Source: Acidobacteriaceae bacterium KBS 146
GTDB lineage: Bacteria > Acidobacteriota > Terriglobia > Terriglobales > Acidobacteriaceae
Length of the DNA stretch: 64,000 bases
Reading direction: 5' to 3'
Assembly (NCBI GenBank): GCA_000688615.1
Contig: JHVA01000001.1
Location: forward strand, 186,001 to 250,000
This document shows, one piece after another, positions 44,035-53,049 of the stretch. Below the pieces are notes generated by a model. That model had not been told where the DNA came from. It did not search any database and saw only the letters and a program-made list of their open reading frames with translations. Within the stretch, counting starts at the first letter, position 1; the number at the start of each line of letters is the position of its first letter. The position numbers and the translations under genes were made by a program.

Positions 44035-44859
44035 TCATTCTAGATGCTTGGGGCGAGGGGCGGATGCGAAAGTATCGGTGTGGCCAGGTCCTGGTTCAAT
44101 CTGTGCAATGCCTTGTACAGCGCCCTGGCTGGGAAGCTGGGCAAAGACGACGAGGCGCAAGTGGGAGGCGTCGGTCGTGGAAGGCGCATTGATTTTGAAG
44201 GCGAGGGGCCCGTGTCCAAGATCCTGTAGCTTTCCGATCTTCGCAAAGGCGCGCGCCACGCTGACGTGGTCCAGTCTCTTGCCTCCGTTCTCTCCCGCTT
44301 TGACCATGGTCGAGGCCGAGGGTTCCACCAGTACGGCATATAGATCGCCATGGGGAAGCGATGAAGCAGAAGGCAGCACCGATACCGCGCTGCTGACAGT
44401 TTTGCCATCGATGACAGGAGCGGTCAGGGACAGAGGTATTTTCGCCGCCCGCGCTGCCTCCGAGATCACTGCGATTGCTTTTGAAGAATCACTGCCGAGA
44501 AACTGCGTCTGTCCGTCTACGACCATCTGCGGCGTGTAGGAGTCCTCGAAGTGCAGGCGTGGGGCGTAAAAGCTTTGCCGCTGGGTGAACTGTGCAGACG
44601 AAAACTGATCTCTCCATCCCTGGCGGTCCCAGTAGTCCACATGCTCTTCGAGCACGATGATGTTAGCCCCTGGCACGGGCTGCTGTTTTTGCAGTACAGC
44701 CAGTAGCTTGTCGGCCGGAGGGCAGCTGGAGCAGCCTTCGGAGGTAAACAATTCAACCAGAACGGGCGCGCGTGCGGCGGTGGTCTGGGAGAGCACAGGC
44801 ATGGCAAGCCCAAGAAGAACGACGGCGACGGAACAGCGGTTCATAAACGTCACAAGCAT
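44035..44859 (-). CDS. DUF1223 thioredoxin-like secreted protein
   Basis: 274 residues from ATG 44859 (the frame opens 24 codons further up). Signal peptide ends near VLSQ; then VLVELFTSEGCSSCPPADKLLA with a CxxC in the thioredoxin position, YWDRQGWRDQFSS, and YTPQMVVDGQTQFLGSD, all marks of DUF1223. Probably periplasmic, redox-related. It precedes the ABC exporter gene in an operon. AAAGG lies very near the chosen ATG; GTG or ATG at 44844 is an alternative. Confidence 0.85.
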   Translation of the reverse strand: MLVTFMNRCSVAVVLLGLAMPVLSQTTAARAPVLVELFTSEGCSSCPPADKLLAVLQKQQPVPGANIIVLEEHVDYWDRQGWRDQFSSAQFTQRQSFYAPRLHFEDSYTPQMVVDGQTQFLGSDSSKAIAVISEAARAAKIPLSLTAPVIDGKTVSSAVSVLPSASSLPHGDLYAVLVEPSASTMVKAGENGGKRLDHVSVARAFAKIGKLQDLGHGPLAFKINAPSTTDASHLRLVVFAQLPSQGAVQGIAQIEPGPGHTDTFASAPRPKHLE

Positions 44860-45024
44860 TGCCTTTCTCGAAAAAAACCGCACGAGCGGGATTCTACGCT
44901 TGTTAGATAGGGATGGGATGAGGATGGTCACAAAGAAGCAGGGAAAGGCAATTCCGTCTGGAAGACGAGATGTTAAGGGGATTTGCTATTCTCGGCGTAC
45001 ACCGTTCGCTGAGGCCGGGGAGAG

Positions 45025-46713
45025 ATGCTGCTCGAGTTACGTGCCGAAAACTATGCTGTGATCGACCGCGCCGTTGCCAGCTTTGGCCTCGGGCTGAATC
45101 TGATGACGGGCGAAACTGGCGCTGGAAAGTCCATCCTGATCGACGCGCTGCAGATGCTGCTTGGAGGCAAGGCCTCTGCCGATGTGGTGCGGCATGGCGA
45201 AGATAAGGCCGTCGTCTCCTGCGTCTTCGAGATGACACCGGGTGCGGCAGCCGTGCTTGAGGCCAATGGCATCGATGTGGACGGAGACGAGGTTCTGCTG
45301 CGGCGCGAGATTGCCGCCAACGGCAAGGGCCGCGTCTTTGTGAACAATCAGCCGGCTACGGTGGGAGTTCTCAAGCTGCTCGCTCCGGAGCTGGCTCTGG
45401 TGCACTCGCAGGGCGAGACCATGGGAGCCTTCGACCAGGTGCAACAGCGAACCCTGCTGGATCGTTTTGGTGAGATAGCGACCGATGCCGTGGCTGAAGC
45501 ATATGCAGCGTGGCGCGCGACCACGGCACGACTGGCGGAGCTGGAGGCCGATGAACAGGATCGGTTGCGTATGGCCGATCTATGGCGATTCCAGGCCTCG
45601 GAGATTGAGCAGGCGAGTCTGACCACCGAGGACGAGGATCGGCAGCTTGAGACCGAGAAACGTGTCCTCGCAAACTCCGAGCGCGTTTATACAGCCGCCA
45701 TGAGCGCCCACGAGCTGCTGTACGAAAGCGAAAACTCGGCTGAGACGACGCTGGGCGCCGCACTGAAGCAGATTGAAGATCTGGCCCGGTTTGAGCCTCG
45801 ATTTGCGCCGATGGCGCAGCAACTCCAGGCAGCAAAGGCGACCGTCGAGGACGTTGCAGCCGAAGCGCGGGAGTTTGCCGAAAACGTGAGCGCCTCTCCC
45901 GGACGCCTGGAAGAGATCGAGGACCGGTTAGCTGCGCTGGACAAGCTAAAGCGAAAGTATGGCCAGACGCTGGCCGAGGTCATGGCGTTTGGAGCGGAGT
46001 CCGGACGTCGTCTGGCTGAAGTTGAGAATCGCGATGCTTTGCTGGCAGAGCTGAAGATTACACAGGCAAACGATGCAGATCGATATCGTGAGGCGGCAGG
46101 AAGAGTGACGGCGGCACGGAGAGAGGCGGCCAAGCGTCTCGAGAAGCTCGCGGTCGCGCAGATTAACGATCTGGCCATGAATACAAGGTTTGAGGTGCGG
46201 GTTATCCCGGAGGAGTCTCAGGCGGGATTTACCGCACACGGCTGGGATCGCGTGGAGTATCGCATTGCGACCAACGCCGGGGAACCTCTCAAGCCGCTGG
46301 ACGAGATCGCCTCGGGTGGAGAGATGTCCCGCGTGATGCTGGCTCTGAAGGTAACCGTGGAAGAGGGACAGGGATCGGGCAGGAAGAAAAAAGCTCCTCT
46401 GCCGCGAACCCTCGTGTTCGACGAGATCGATATCGGAATCGGCGGGCGGGCAGCTGAGGCAGTTGGCCGGAAGCTGAAGACGCTATCGCGAGGACAGCAG
46501 GTGGTGTGCATCACGCATCTCCCTCAAATCGCCGCCTTTGCCGATCAGCATTTTCTGATTGAAAAAACAGAAAAGCGGGGAAGGACCCAGACGGAGATTC
46601 GCAGGATGGATGACACCGAGCGTGCCCGCGAGATCGCCAGAATGTTGAGCGGAGAGAAGTTGACCGAGACCAGTCTGAAGCATGCCGAGCATCTTCTTTC
46701 GACGAGCCGTTAG
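45025..46713 (+). CDS. recN: DNA repair protein RecN
   Basis: 562 residues of the SMC-like RecN family. LELRAENYAVIDRAVASFGLGLNLMTGETGAGKSILIDAL holds Walker A (GETGAGKS, about 29-36); a coiled-coil arm spans about 160-370; the C-terminal half has the signature LASGGEMSRVMLAL-type sequence (here IASGGEMSRVMLAL), Walker B TLVFDEIDIGIGG and the H-loop QVVCITHLPQIAAFAD. It acts in double-strand break repair. It diverges from the DUF1223 gene. Confidence 0.97.
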   Translation: MLLELRAENYAVIDRAVASFGLGLNLMTGETGAGKSILIDALQMLLGGKASADVVRHGEDKAVVSCVFEMTPGAAAVLEANGIDVDGDEVLLRREIAANGKGRVFVNNQPATVGVLKLLAPELALVHSQGETMGAFDQVQQRTLLDRFGEIATDAVAEAYAAWRATTARLAELEADEQDRLRMADLWRFQASEIEQASLTTEDEDRQLETEKRVLANSERVYTAAMSAHELLYESENSAETTLGAALKQIEDLARFEPRFAPMAQQLQAAKATVEDVAAEAREFAENVSASPGRLEEIEDRLAALDKLKRKYGQTLAEVMAFGAESGRRLAEVENRDALLAELKITQANDADRYREAAGRVTAARREAAKRLEKLAVAQINDLAMNTRFEVRVIPEESQAGFTAHGWDRVEYRIATNAGEPLKPLDEIASGGEMSRVMLALKVTVEEGQGSGRKKKAPLPRTLVFDEIDIGIGGRAAEAVGRKLKTLSRGQQVVCITHLPQIAAFADQHFLIEKTEKRGRTQTEIRRMDDTERAREIARMLSGEKLTETSLKHAEHLLSTSR

Positions 46714-46829
46714 CTTTGCCTCGAAGCAACTCGCCGGTTCTTTTCTGTGAATTCATGGCTTCGCACACATCTCTCGCACGGAAGGTCGCATCCGAGTAGG
46801 CAAAACTGGCCCTCCGGAGGGGTCTTGCG

Positions 46830-46976
46830 ATGACGAATACTCCCCAGAAATGCGCCAAGCAAGGGTGCAATTGTATGGCCCAGCCAGGTAGCAAGTACTG
46901 TTCGACGCAATGCGAGGATTCCCGGAAGTTTATGACGCTGCGATGTAGCTGTGGGCATCCAAGTTGCGGTTCTTGA
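46830..46976 (+). CDS. Metallothionein-like Cys-rich protein (48 residues)
   Basis: A small gene preceded by GGAGGGG eight bases before the ATG. The 48 residues contain eight Cys (8, 13, 15, 24, 28, 39, 41, 46) and His43. The order C-x4-C-x-C, YCS-x2-C, then C-x-CGH-x2-C matches bacterial SmtA/BmtA-type metallothioneins (YCS..C then CGH..C.C). It should bind Zn, Cu or Cd in the cytoplasm. It lies between recN and ispH on the same strand and is short enough to be missed by length cut-offs. Confidence 0.8.
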   Translation: MTNTPQKCAKQGCNCMAQPGSKYCSTQCEDSRKFMTLRCSCGHPSCGS

Positions 46977-47114
46977 TCCGTCAAAGTGACTGAGGTCTTT
47001 AGGGTTAGCGAGGCAGGAAATCCGCCGGGGGGCCTGGAGTGCGAATCGGGATCGTTTGACCCAGGGACGGCACCAGAGTAGGTTCCCGAAAGGGGCTTTT
47101 TGCCCTTATCGCGG

Positions 47115-47120
47115 TATACT
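47115..47120 (+). promoter_or_regulatory. -10 element of ispH, possible leaderless start
   Basis: TATACT with six bases before the GTG start of ispH. Transcription seven bases after the -10 would begin at or beside the GTG, so the mRNA may be leaderless. No good -35 hexamer is seen. Confidence 0.5.
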
Positions 47121-47126
47121 TAACAG

Positions 47127-48143
47127 GTGACGACCACATCGACCCTCGCCCCTGTTGCTGTCTCCGAGAGCGGCCCTTCCAATTCAACCAAACGTGTTCT
47201 CCTCCTCAAGCCGCGTGGCTTTTGCGCTGGAGTCGTACGCGCGATCGATATTGTGCGTATCGCGCTGGAGACGTTTGGAGCGCCGATCTACGTCCGCAAG
47301 GAGATCGTGCATAACAGCTACGTCGTCAATGATCTAGCGAAGAAGGGCGCGATCTTCGTCAACGAGCTCGATGAGGTTCCAGAGGGCGCTCGTGTCATCT
47401 ATTCGGCGCATGGAGTATCTCCTGCGGTACGACAGAGGGCGAAGGATCGTGGGCTCAAGGTAATCGATGCTACCTGCCCGCTGGTAACGAAGGTGCATGT
47501 CGAAGCGATCAAGTTTGCCAGGCAGGGTTATTCGCTGGTCCTGGTCGGACACCGCGATCACGAAGAGGTTGAGGGAACTCAGGGTGAGGCTCCCGATGTA
47601 ACGCAGGTAGTCTCGACGGTGGAAGAGGTCGAGGCGCTGGTAGTTCCGGATCCGGATAAGGTTGCATACCTCACCCAGACCACACTTTCGCTCGACGAAG
47701 CGAAGTACATGATCGACGCCCTCAAGAAGAAGTTCCCAAATATCGTCGGACCCCATGCGCAGGACATCTGCTATGCGACGGAGAATCGCCAGACGGCGGT
47801 CAAGAACGTCGCTCATGGAGCGGATGTTGTTCTGGTGGTGGGTTCGCGCAATAGTTCCAACTCGAACCGGCTGGTCGAGGTCTCCCAGAATCTGGGAACA
47901 AACTCCTATCTGATCGACAAGGCTGAGGACATTCGGCCTGAGTGGTTGGAGGGAATGAACGCGATCGCTGTGACGGCAGGCGCCTCGGCGCCTGAGGTGC
48001 TGGTCCAGGAGGTCGTTGGATACCTGCAGTCCAGAGGGTATGGCTCCCTGGATGAAGTTGAGGTCATGCCGGAAAATGTGCGTTTTGGCCTGCCGCCAGA
48101 GATCGTTCAGGCGATTGCTTCCGCTCCGCAAACCGCTCAGTAA
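47127..48143 (+). CDS. ispH: 4-hydroxy-3-methylbut-2-enyl diphosphate reductase
   Basis: 338 residues. IspH uses a [4Fe-4S] cluster to make isopentenyl and dimethylallyl diphosphate in the MEP pathway. The three cluster Cys are visible: Cys33 in PRGFCAGVVRAID, one in IDATCPLVTKVH and one in AQDICYATENRQ. SRNSSNSNRL and the TAGASAPEVLVQEVV end are typical. The GTG start follows a -10 element directly. It lies 48 bp upstream of shc, so precursor supply and hopanoid formation are probably co-expressed. Confidence 0.97.
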   Translation: MTTTSTLAPVAVSESGPSNSTKRVLLLKPRGFCAGVVRAIDIVRIALETFGAPIYVRKEIVHNSYVVNDLAKKGAIFVNELDEVPEGARVIYSAHGVSPAVRQRAKDRGLKVIDATCPLVTKVHVEAIKFARQGYSLVLVGHRDHEEVEGTQGEAPDVTQVVSTVEEVEALVVPDPDKVAYLTQTTLSLDEAKYMIDALKKKFPNIVGPHAQDICYATENRQTAVKNVAHGADVVLVVGSRNSSNSNRLVEVSQNLGTNSYLIDKAEDIRPEWLEGMNAIAVTAGASAPEVLVQEVVGYLQSRGYGSLDEVEVMPENVRFGLPPEIVQAIASAPQTAQ

Positions 48144-48191
48144 GAAGGAACCGTTTCTCCTTTGTGTTAACGGTTTTTCAGAGAGTCGAGA

Positions 48192-50228
48192 ATGAGTGAA
48201 GTTTCAGAGAACCCGCAGAAGCCAAACCAGTCCACACAGCCGCGGTTTGGCCGGCTGGACCTTGGGCTGAATCAGGTGGCGGACGGAATTCGCCGCGCTA
48301 AGGATTGGCTCCTCGGGCAACAGGATCCCGATGGATTCTGGTGTGGAGAACTCGAAGCCGATGTGATGCTTGAGGCGGACTACATCTTCATGCATACGCT
48401 GCTCGGCACCGGAGAACCGGGAAAGATGCAGCGGGCTCTCAATGAGATACTGCGGCACCAGAACCAGGACGGCGGTTGGAGTCTTTACCCCGGCGGCCCA
48501 TCGAATATTAACTACGGTGTGAAATCCTATCTTGCGCTCAAGCTGATGGGATGGTCGAAGGATCATCCGCTGATGGTGAAGGCGCGCGAGTGGGTTCTGG
48601 CCAACGGCGGCGTAGTTGAGTGCAACACCTTCACGAAGATCTATCTCTGTGCTCTCGGACAGTATGACTACGACGCTGTCCCGGCAGTTCCGCCGGAGAT
48701 CGTGTTGTTTCCCAACTGGTTCTACTTCAACATCTACGAGATCTCCTCATGGTCGCGCGGAATTCTGGTTCCGCTCTCGATCATCTATGCGAAGAAGCCT
48801 TTTAAGAAATTGCTTCCTGAGCAGGGAATTGAAGAGCTTTTCGTTGGTGGCCGGCAGAATGCCAATCTGCACCTGCGCTGGGATCGGAAGAAGCTGGTCG
48901 GCTGGAGAAACTTCTTTCTGCTTATGGACCGCATGGTGCACTGGTTCGAGCGCGTGCATATTCGCCCCCTGCGAAAGATGGCGATCCGTTATGCAGAAAA
49001 GTGGATGCTGGCACGGTTTGAGAAGTCCGATGGTCTAGGCGCCATCTATCCAGCCATGTTGAACTCGATCGTGGCCCTGCGCTGCCTGGACTACTCTCTC
49101 GACGATCCACAGCTGATTCGTGCCATGGATGAGTTTGAGAAGCTCGGCATTGACTGCCCGGAGGGAACTCCGGATTACCCCACGCCGACCTTCCGCATGC
49201 AGCCGTGTTTCCCGCCCGTATGGGATACAGCCCAGGCGATCTATGCACTTGGCGAGGCCGGTGTCGGCCGAACCGATCCCCGCCTCCTCAAAGCCGCCGA
49301 CTGGATTCTCTCGAAGGAGATTCGCACCAAGGGCGACTGGGCGGAAAAAGTACGGAATGTGGAGCCGGGCGGATGGTGCTTCGAGTTTAACAATGAGTTT
49401 TACCCGGATGTCGATGATACCGGGCAGGTTCTGCTCGCGCTAAACTGCGTGGACCATCCTAAGGAGCGTTATCACTACGAGGTTTGCCAGCGAGCCCTGA
49501 ACTGGGTCTGGGCGATGCAGTGCAAGAACGGTGGATGGGCCAGCTTCGATAAAGACAACACGAAGATGATCTTCCAGTACATCCCGTTCGCCGACCATAA
49601 CGCCATGTTAGACCCGCCGACGGTGGACATTACCGGTCGCATGCTGGAGATGCTGGCGCAGTACGGGTTTACCCGGAAAGATCCAAGAGTCGAGAAGGCC
49701 GTTCAGTTCATCCTTAAAGAGCAGGAGTCGGACGGAAGCTGGTTTGGCCGCTGGGGCGTCAATTACCTGTACGGAACCTTTCTCGTCCTGCGCGGCCTGG
49801 AAGCCATGGGGATGTGGAATCACGAACCGGCGATCCAGCAGGCCGCAGAGTGGATTCGTATGGTGCAGAACACAGACGGCGGATGGGGTGAGACATGCGG
49901 GACCTATGACGATCCCAATCAGCGCGGCATCGGTCCAAGTACACCGTCCCAGACGGCTTGGGCGGTTCTAGGCCTGCTGGCTGCCGGAGATACCCGGTCC
50001 GACTCTGTCGCAAAGGGAATTCGCTGGCTGATCGAACGCCAGCACGAGGATGGAAGCTGGGATGAGCTGGTACCAGGACGCAATGGAGAGAGCTACTACA
50101 CGGGAACGGGATTCCCGCGGGTGTTCTACCTCGGCTATCACTTGTATAAGCAATACTTCCCATTACTGGCATTAACGACGTATGAGCGCGCAATGAAGCG
50201 CGAGGCAGCCGAGTCGGCTGTCGCGTAA
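48192..50228 (+). CDS. shc: Squalene-hopene cyclase
   Basis: 678 residues. Cyclises squalene to hopene/hopanol at the inner membrane. The protonating motif DVDD lies at 406-409 (DxDD). Several QW repeats are seen, for example QNQDGGWSLYPGG, QCKNGGWASFDKDN, QESDGSWFGRWG, QNTDGGWGETCG and QHEDGSWDELV. GTGFPRVFYLGYHLYKQYFPLLAL is the conserved C-terminal end. It is followed 27 bp later by hpnH. Together with hpnA, hpnG and hpnH this is a hopanoid biosynthesis operon. Confidence 0.98.
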   Translation: MSEVSENPQKPNQSTQPRFGRLDLGLNQVADGIRRAKDWLLGQQDPDGFWCGELEADVMLEADYIFMHTLLGTGEPGKMQRALNEILRHQNQDGGWSLYPGGPSNINYGVKSYLALKLMGWSKDHPLMVKAREWVLANGGVVECNTFTKIYLCALGQYDYDAVPAVPPEIVLFPNWFYFNIYEISSWSRGILVPLSIIYAKKPFKKLLPEQGIEELFVGGRQNANLHLRWDRKKLVGWRNFFLLMDRMVHWFERVHIRPLRKMAIRYAEKWMLARFEKSDGLGAIYPAMLNSIVALRCLDYSLDDPQLIRAMDEFEKLGIDCPEGTPDYPTPTFRMQPCFPPVWDTAQAIYALGEAGVGRTDPRLLKAADWILSKEIRTKGDWAEKVRNVEPGGWCFEFNNEFYPDVDDTGQVLLALNCVDHPKERYHYEVCQRALNWVWAMQCKNGGWASFDKDNTKMIFQYIPFADHNAMLDPPTVDITGRMLEMLAQYGFTRKDPRVEKAVQFILKEQESDGSWFGRWGVNYLYGTFLVLRGLEAMGMWNHEPAIQQAAEWIRMVQNTDGGWGETCGTYDDPNQRGIGPSTPSQTAWAVLGLLAAGDTRSDSVAKGIRWLIERQHEDGSWDELVPGRNGESYYTGTGFPRVFYLGYHLYKQYFPLLALTTYERAMKREAAESAVA

Positions 50229-50255
50229 CAGACTTTTCTTTGGAGGAATCTCCGA

Positions 50256-51386
50256 ATGGCAGTACCAGTTTCACAGGCCTGGACGGTCGCAACTTACGTA
50301 CTCAAGCAGAAGCTCAAAGGGCGGAAGCGATATCCGCTGGTGTTGATGCTTGAACCACTCTTTCGCTGTAATCTCGCCTGCGCAGGCTGCGGAAAGATCC
50401 AGTATCCGGCGCATATCCTGAAGTCTGAGCTGACCCCAGAGGAGTGCTTCCGGGCGGTCGAAGAGTGCGGCACGCCGATGGTTTCGATTCCCGGCGGAGA
50501 GCCTCTGCTGCATCCGCAGATGCCGGAGATCGTTGCCGGCCTGGTGGCACGGAAGAAGTACGTCTACATGTGCACCAATGCGCTCCTTCTTAAGGAGAAG
50601 CTGCACCTGTTCAAACCGTCGAAGTATCTCTCCTTTTCGGTCCATGTGGATGGGGAGCGGGAGCATCACGACTTCTCCGTCTGCCGTGAAGGCGGTTATG
50701 ACATTGCGATGGAAGGCGTCCGCGCCGCGGTCGCTGCCGGCTTCCGTGTAACGACGAATACGACTCTGTTCGACGGCGCAGACCCCAACAGCGTCCGGCG
50801 TCACTTCGACCAGCTGATGGAAGCCGGCGTCGAGAGCATGATGGTTTCACCGGGCTACACCTACGACAAAGCTCCGGACCAGAATCACTTCCTGGGCAAG
50901 GCGAAGTCTCGCAAGCTCTTCCGCGCGATTCTCTCCAATCGAAAGAAGTCCTGGGAGTTCAACACGCATCCGCTGTTTGCAGAGTTCCTGATGGGCAAGC
51001 GGAACTTCGAGTGCACGCCCTGGGGCATGCCGACGTTCTCTATCTTCGGCTGGCAGAAGCCTTGCTACCTGTTGCAGGACGGCTATGCCGATACCTTCCA
51101 GGAGTTGATCGAGACGACGAACTGGGAGAACTACGGCGCCAAGAGCGGGAATCCGCGTTGCGCGAACTGCATGGTGCACTCTGGCCACGAGGCCAGCGCA
51201 GTGGACTATAACTTCGGTTCGCTGAAGGGCTTTCTGGTCACCGCCAAGAAGTACATGTTCCCCTCCACGTATGCTGACGCGGACGCAATGAAGCTGCTGA
51301 ATGAGTGGAAGCCGGAGCACAGCAGTCCTCTGGTCCAGATTCAAGCCTCATCCAGTGACGAGCTGCAGACGGTTTCGGGAGATTAG
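50256..51386 (+). CDS. hpnH: Adenosyl-hopene transferase, radical SAM
   Basis: 376 residues. The radical SAM motif is Cys38-x3-Cys42-x2-Cys45 in FRCNLACAGCGKIQY. HpnH adds the 5'-deoxyadenosyl radical to diploptene, giving adenosylhopane, the first step to extended hopanoids. GGEPLLHPQMPEIV and a Cys-rich C-terminal part (CTPWGMP, CYLL, CANCMVHSGHE) are family features. GGAGG lies before the ATG. Sits directly after shc. Confidence 0.97.
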   Translation: MAVPVSQAWTVATYVLKQKLKGRKRYPLVLMLEPLFRCNLACAGCGKIQYPAHILKSELTPEECFRAVEECGTPMVSIPGGEPLLHPQMPEIVAGLVARKKYVYMCTNALLLKEKLHLFKPSKYLSFSVHVDGEREHHDFSVCREGGYDIAMEGVRAAVAAGFRVTTNTTLFDGADPNSVRRHFDQLMEAGVESMMVSPGYTYDKAPDQNHFLGKAKSRKLFRAILSNRKKSWEFNTHPLFAEFLMGKRNFECTPWGMPTFSIFGWQKPCYLLQDGYADTFQELIETTNWENYGAKSGNPRCANCMVHSGHEASAVDYNFGSLKGFLVTAKKYMFPSTYADADAMKLLNEWKPEHSSPLVQIQASSSDELQTVSGD

Positions 51387-51389
51387 TCG

Positions 51390-51836
51390 ATGGCAACGGA
51401 ACAACAGGAACATCTCAAGATCGAACAGTTGCGCCACCACAGTGCCGACGAGCTGGAGCACATTGCGGGACGGGAGAAGGAGAATCTCGAGGGCTGGATT
51501 CCTGCCCTCGCATCCGATGCGGAGATTCGTGAGGCGCTCGAGAAGGCCTTCGATTATCGCGGCGATGTGACGATCACCCGTAAGGATGGAACGAAGGTCG
51601 AGGGGTATCTCTTCGATCGCCGTTCCGGGTCTTCGCTTCAGGATTCTTTTGTGCGCGTTATTCCCGCGAACGACCGAACCAAGGTCAATGTAGCGTACTC
51701 CGACGTCGCAGCTTTGGCCTTTACCGGACGTGACACCGCGGCCGGTAAGACCTTTGACGCGTGGGTGAAGAAGTACTGGGAGAAGAAGGCGGCCGGTGAG
51801 AAAAACATCCAGATCGAGCCGGAGAAGCTGGACTGA
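51390..51836 (+). CDS. Uncharacterised protein in the hopanoid operon
   Basis: 148 residues, three bases after hpnH and so certainly co-transcribed. The N-terminal half is helical and acidic (EQLRHHSADELEHIAGREKENLEGWIPALASDAEIREALEKAF); the second half is beta-rich with ITRKDGTKVEGYLFDRR... FVRVIPANDRTKVNVAYSDVAALAFTGRD, resembling an SH3-like or LSm-like barrel. No signal, Cys or catalytic motif. Unknown function; the context suggests a role in hopanoid synthesis or its regulation. Confidence 0.8.
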   Translation: MATEQQEHLKIEQLRHHSADELEHIAGREKENLEGWIPALASDAEIREALEKAFDYRGDVTITRKDGTKVEGYLFDRRSGSSLQDSFVRVIPANDRTKVNVAYSDVAALAFTGRDTAAGKTFDAWVKKYWEKKAAGEKNIQIEPEKLD

Positions 51837-51925
51837 TCCCATCCCCTGGCTCATCCAGGAATGGGGATGTGCATCGCACGGGTAGCTTAAAGACAGGCAG
51901 CTGCGCTTCAGCCAAAAGGTAAGGG

Positions 51926-51931
51926 TATACT
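51926..51931 (+). promoter_or_regulatory. -10 candidate upstream of hpnA
   Basis: TATACT preceded by GGG, the same context as the ispH promoter. It is about 108 bp before the hpnA start, in a 200-bp gap inside the hopanoid locus, so a second promoter is likely there. Confidence 0.45.
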
Positions 51932-52038
51932 TGCGCTCGGATGAGAAGCGGCGGGAAGTCGCTTTTTCTCGGAACGATGAGATAGAAAACACGCTCCAGT
52001 TCCGCGGATGGAACCAGGAAGCGTTCGAAAGACGACAC

Positions 52039-53049
52039 GTGCGCGTATTCATTACTGGAGCGACAGGCTTTGTAGGATCCCATGTGGCGCAGAAGTTTGC
52101 GGCCGAAGGCGCGAAACTGCTTCTGCTCGCACGCAAGAGCAGCAACCTGGAAGGGATCCAGGGCCTGGATGCCGATGTGATTACAGGGGATCTGCGGCAG
52201 CCGGAGACGCTGCGCAGCGCGCTGAGTGGATGCGATGCTCTCATCCACGTTGCTGCCGATTACAGGCTGTGGGTTCCTGATCCGGCTGACATGTACGCTG
52301 CCAATGTCGATGGAACGCGCGAGCTGCTGCGGCTCGCGCGGGAAGCTGGCATCTCCCGCGTGGTGTACACGTCGAGCGTGGCGACGATGGGGTTCAAGTC
52401 CGATGGGTCCGTCATCGATGAAGACACGCCGGTATCGTTGGCGGATATGATCGGCCACTACAAGCGGTCGAAGTTTATGGGAGAGCAGGAGGCCATCAAG
52501 GCTGCTGCCGCGGGCCAGCATGTGATGATCTTGAATCCAACGACTCCTATCGGGCCGGGAGATGTGAAGCCAACGCCCACGGGAAGGATCATCGTCGATT
52601 TTCTCAATCGAAAGTTTCCCGCCTATGTCGATACAGGGCTGAATCTTGTGGATGTAGGTGAGGTCGCGAGGATGCACGTAGTGGCTCTGGATCACGGGAC
52701 ACCGGGGCAGCGCTACATTCTTGGCGGCGAGAATCTGACATTGAAACAGATTCTGGATCGCATGTCGGCGATCACGGGTCTGCCTTCTCCAAATGCAAAG
52801 GTGCCGCATGCCGTTGCGATGGCCTTTGCCTTCTTGGATGAGACCTTTACAGGCAAGCTGCTGAAGAAGGAGCCGCGAGCGACGGTAGAAGCTGTGAGGA
52901 TGGGAAAGAAGATGATGTTTGCCTCCTCGGCAAAGGCAGAGCAGGAGCTTGGCTTCAAGCATGTTCCCATCTACCACGCCCTTCGTTCCGCGATTCATTG
53001 GTTTGTGACTCATGGCTATGCTCCTGCTCCGGGTGGAAATCGTTCATGA
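52039..53049 (+). CDS. hpnA: Hopanoid-associated sugar epimerase HpnA
   Basis: 336 residues from GTG 52039; the frame is open 36 codons further up but the NAD fold starts right here (VFITGATGFVGSHV). The extended SDR signature is GATGFVG (7-13) with the YxxxK pair in GHYKRSK. HpnA-type epimerase/dehydrogenases occur in hopanoid clusters and are thought to act on the side chain. Stop and hpnG start overlap as ATGA. Confidence 0.93.
   Translation: MRVFITGATGFVGSHVAQKFAAEGAKLLLLARKSSNLEGIQGLDADVITGDLRQPETLRSALSGCDALIHVAADYRLWVPDPADMYAANVDGTRELLRLAREAGISRVVYTSSVATMGFKSDGSVIDEDTPVSLADMIGHYKRSKFMGEQEAIKAAAAGQHVMILNPTTPIGPGDVKPTPTGRIIVDFLNRKFPAYVDTGLNLVDVGEVARMHVVALDHGTPGQRYILGGENLTLKQILDRMSAITGLPSPNAKVPHAVAMAFAFLDETFTGKLLKKEPRATVEAVRMGKKMMFASSAKAEQELGFKHVPIYHALRSAIHWFVTHGYAPAPGGNRS

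Noticed and set aside
51931-52038. N-terminal extension of hpnA by 36 codons
   Set aside because: It would begin inside the -10 element, at a TTG, and precedes the NAD fold with no similarity to the family.
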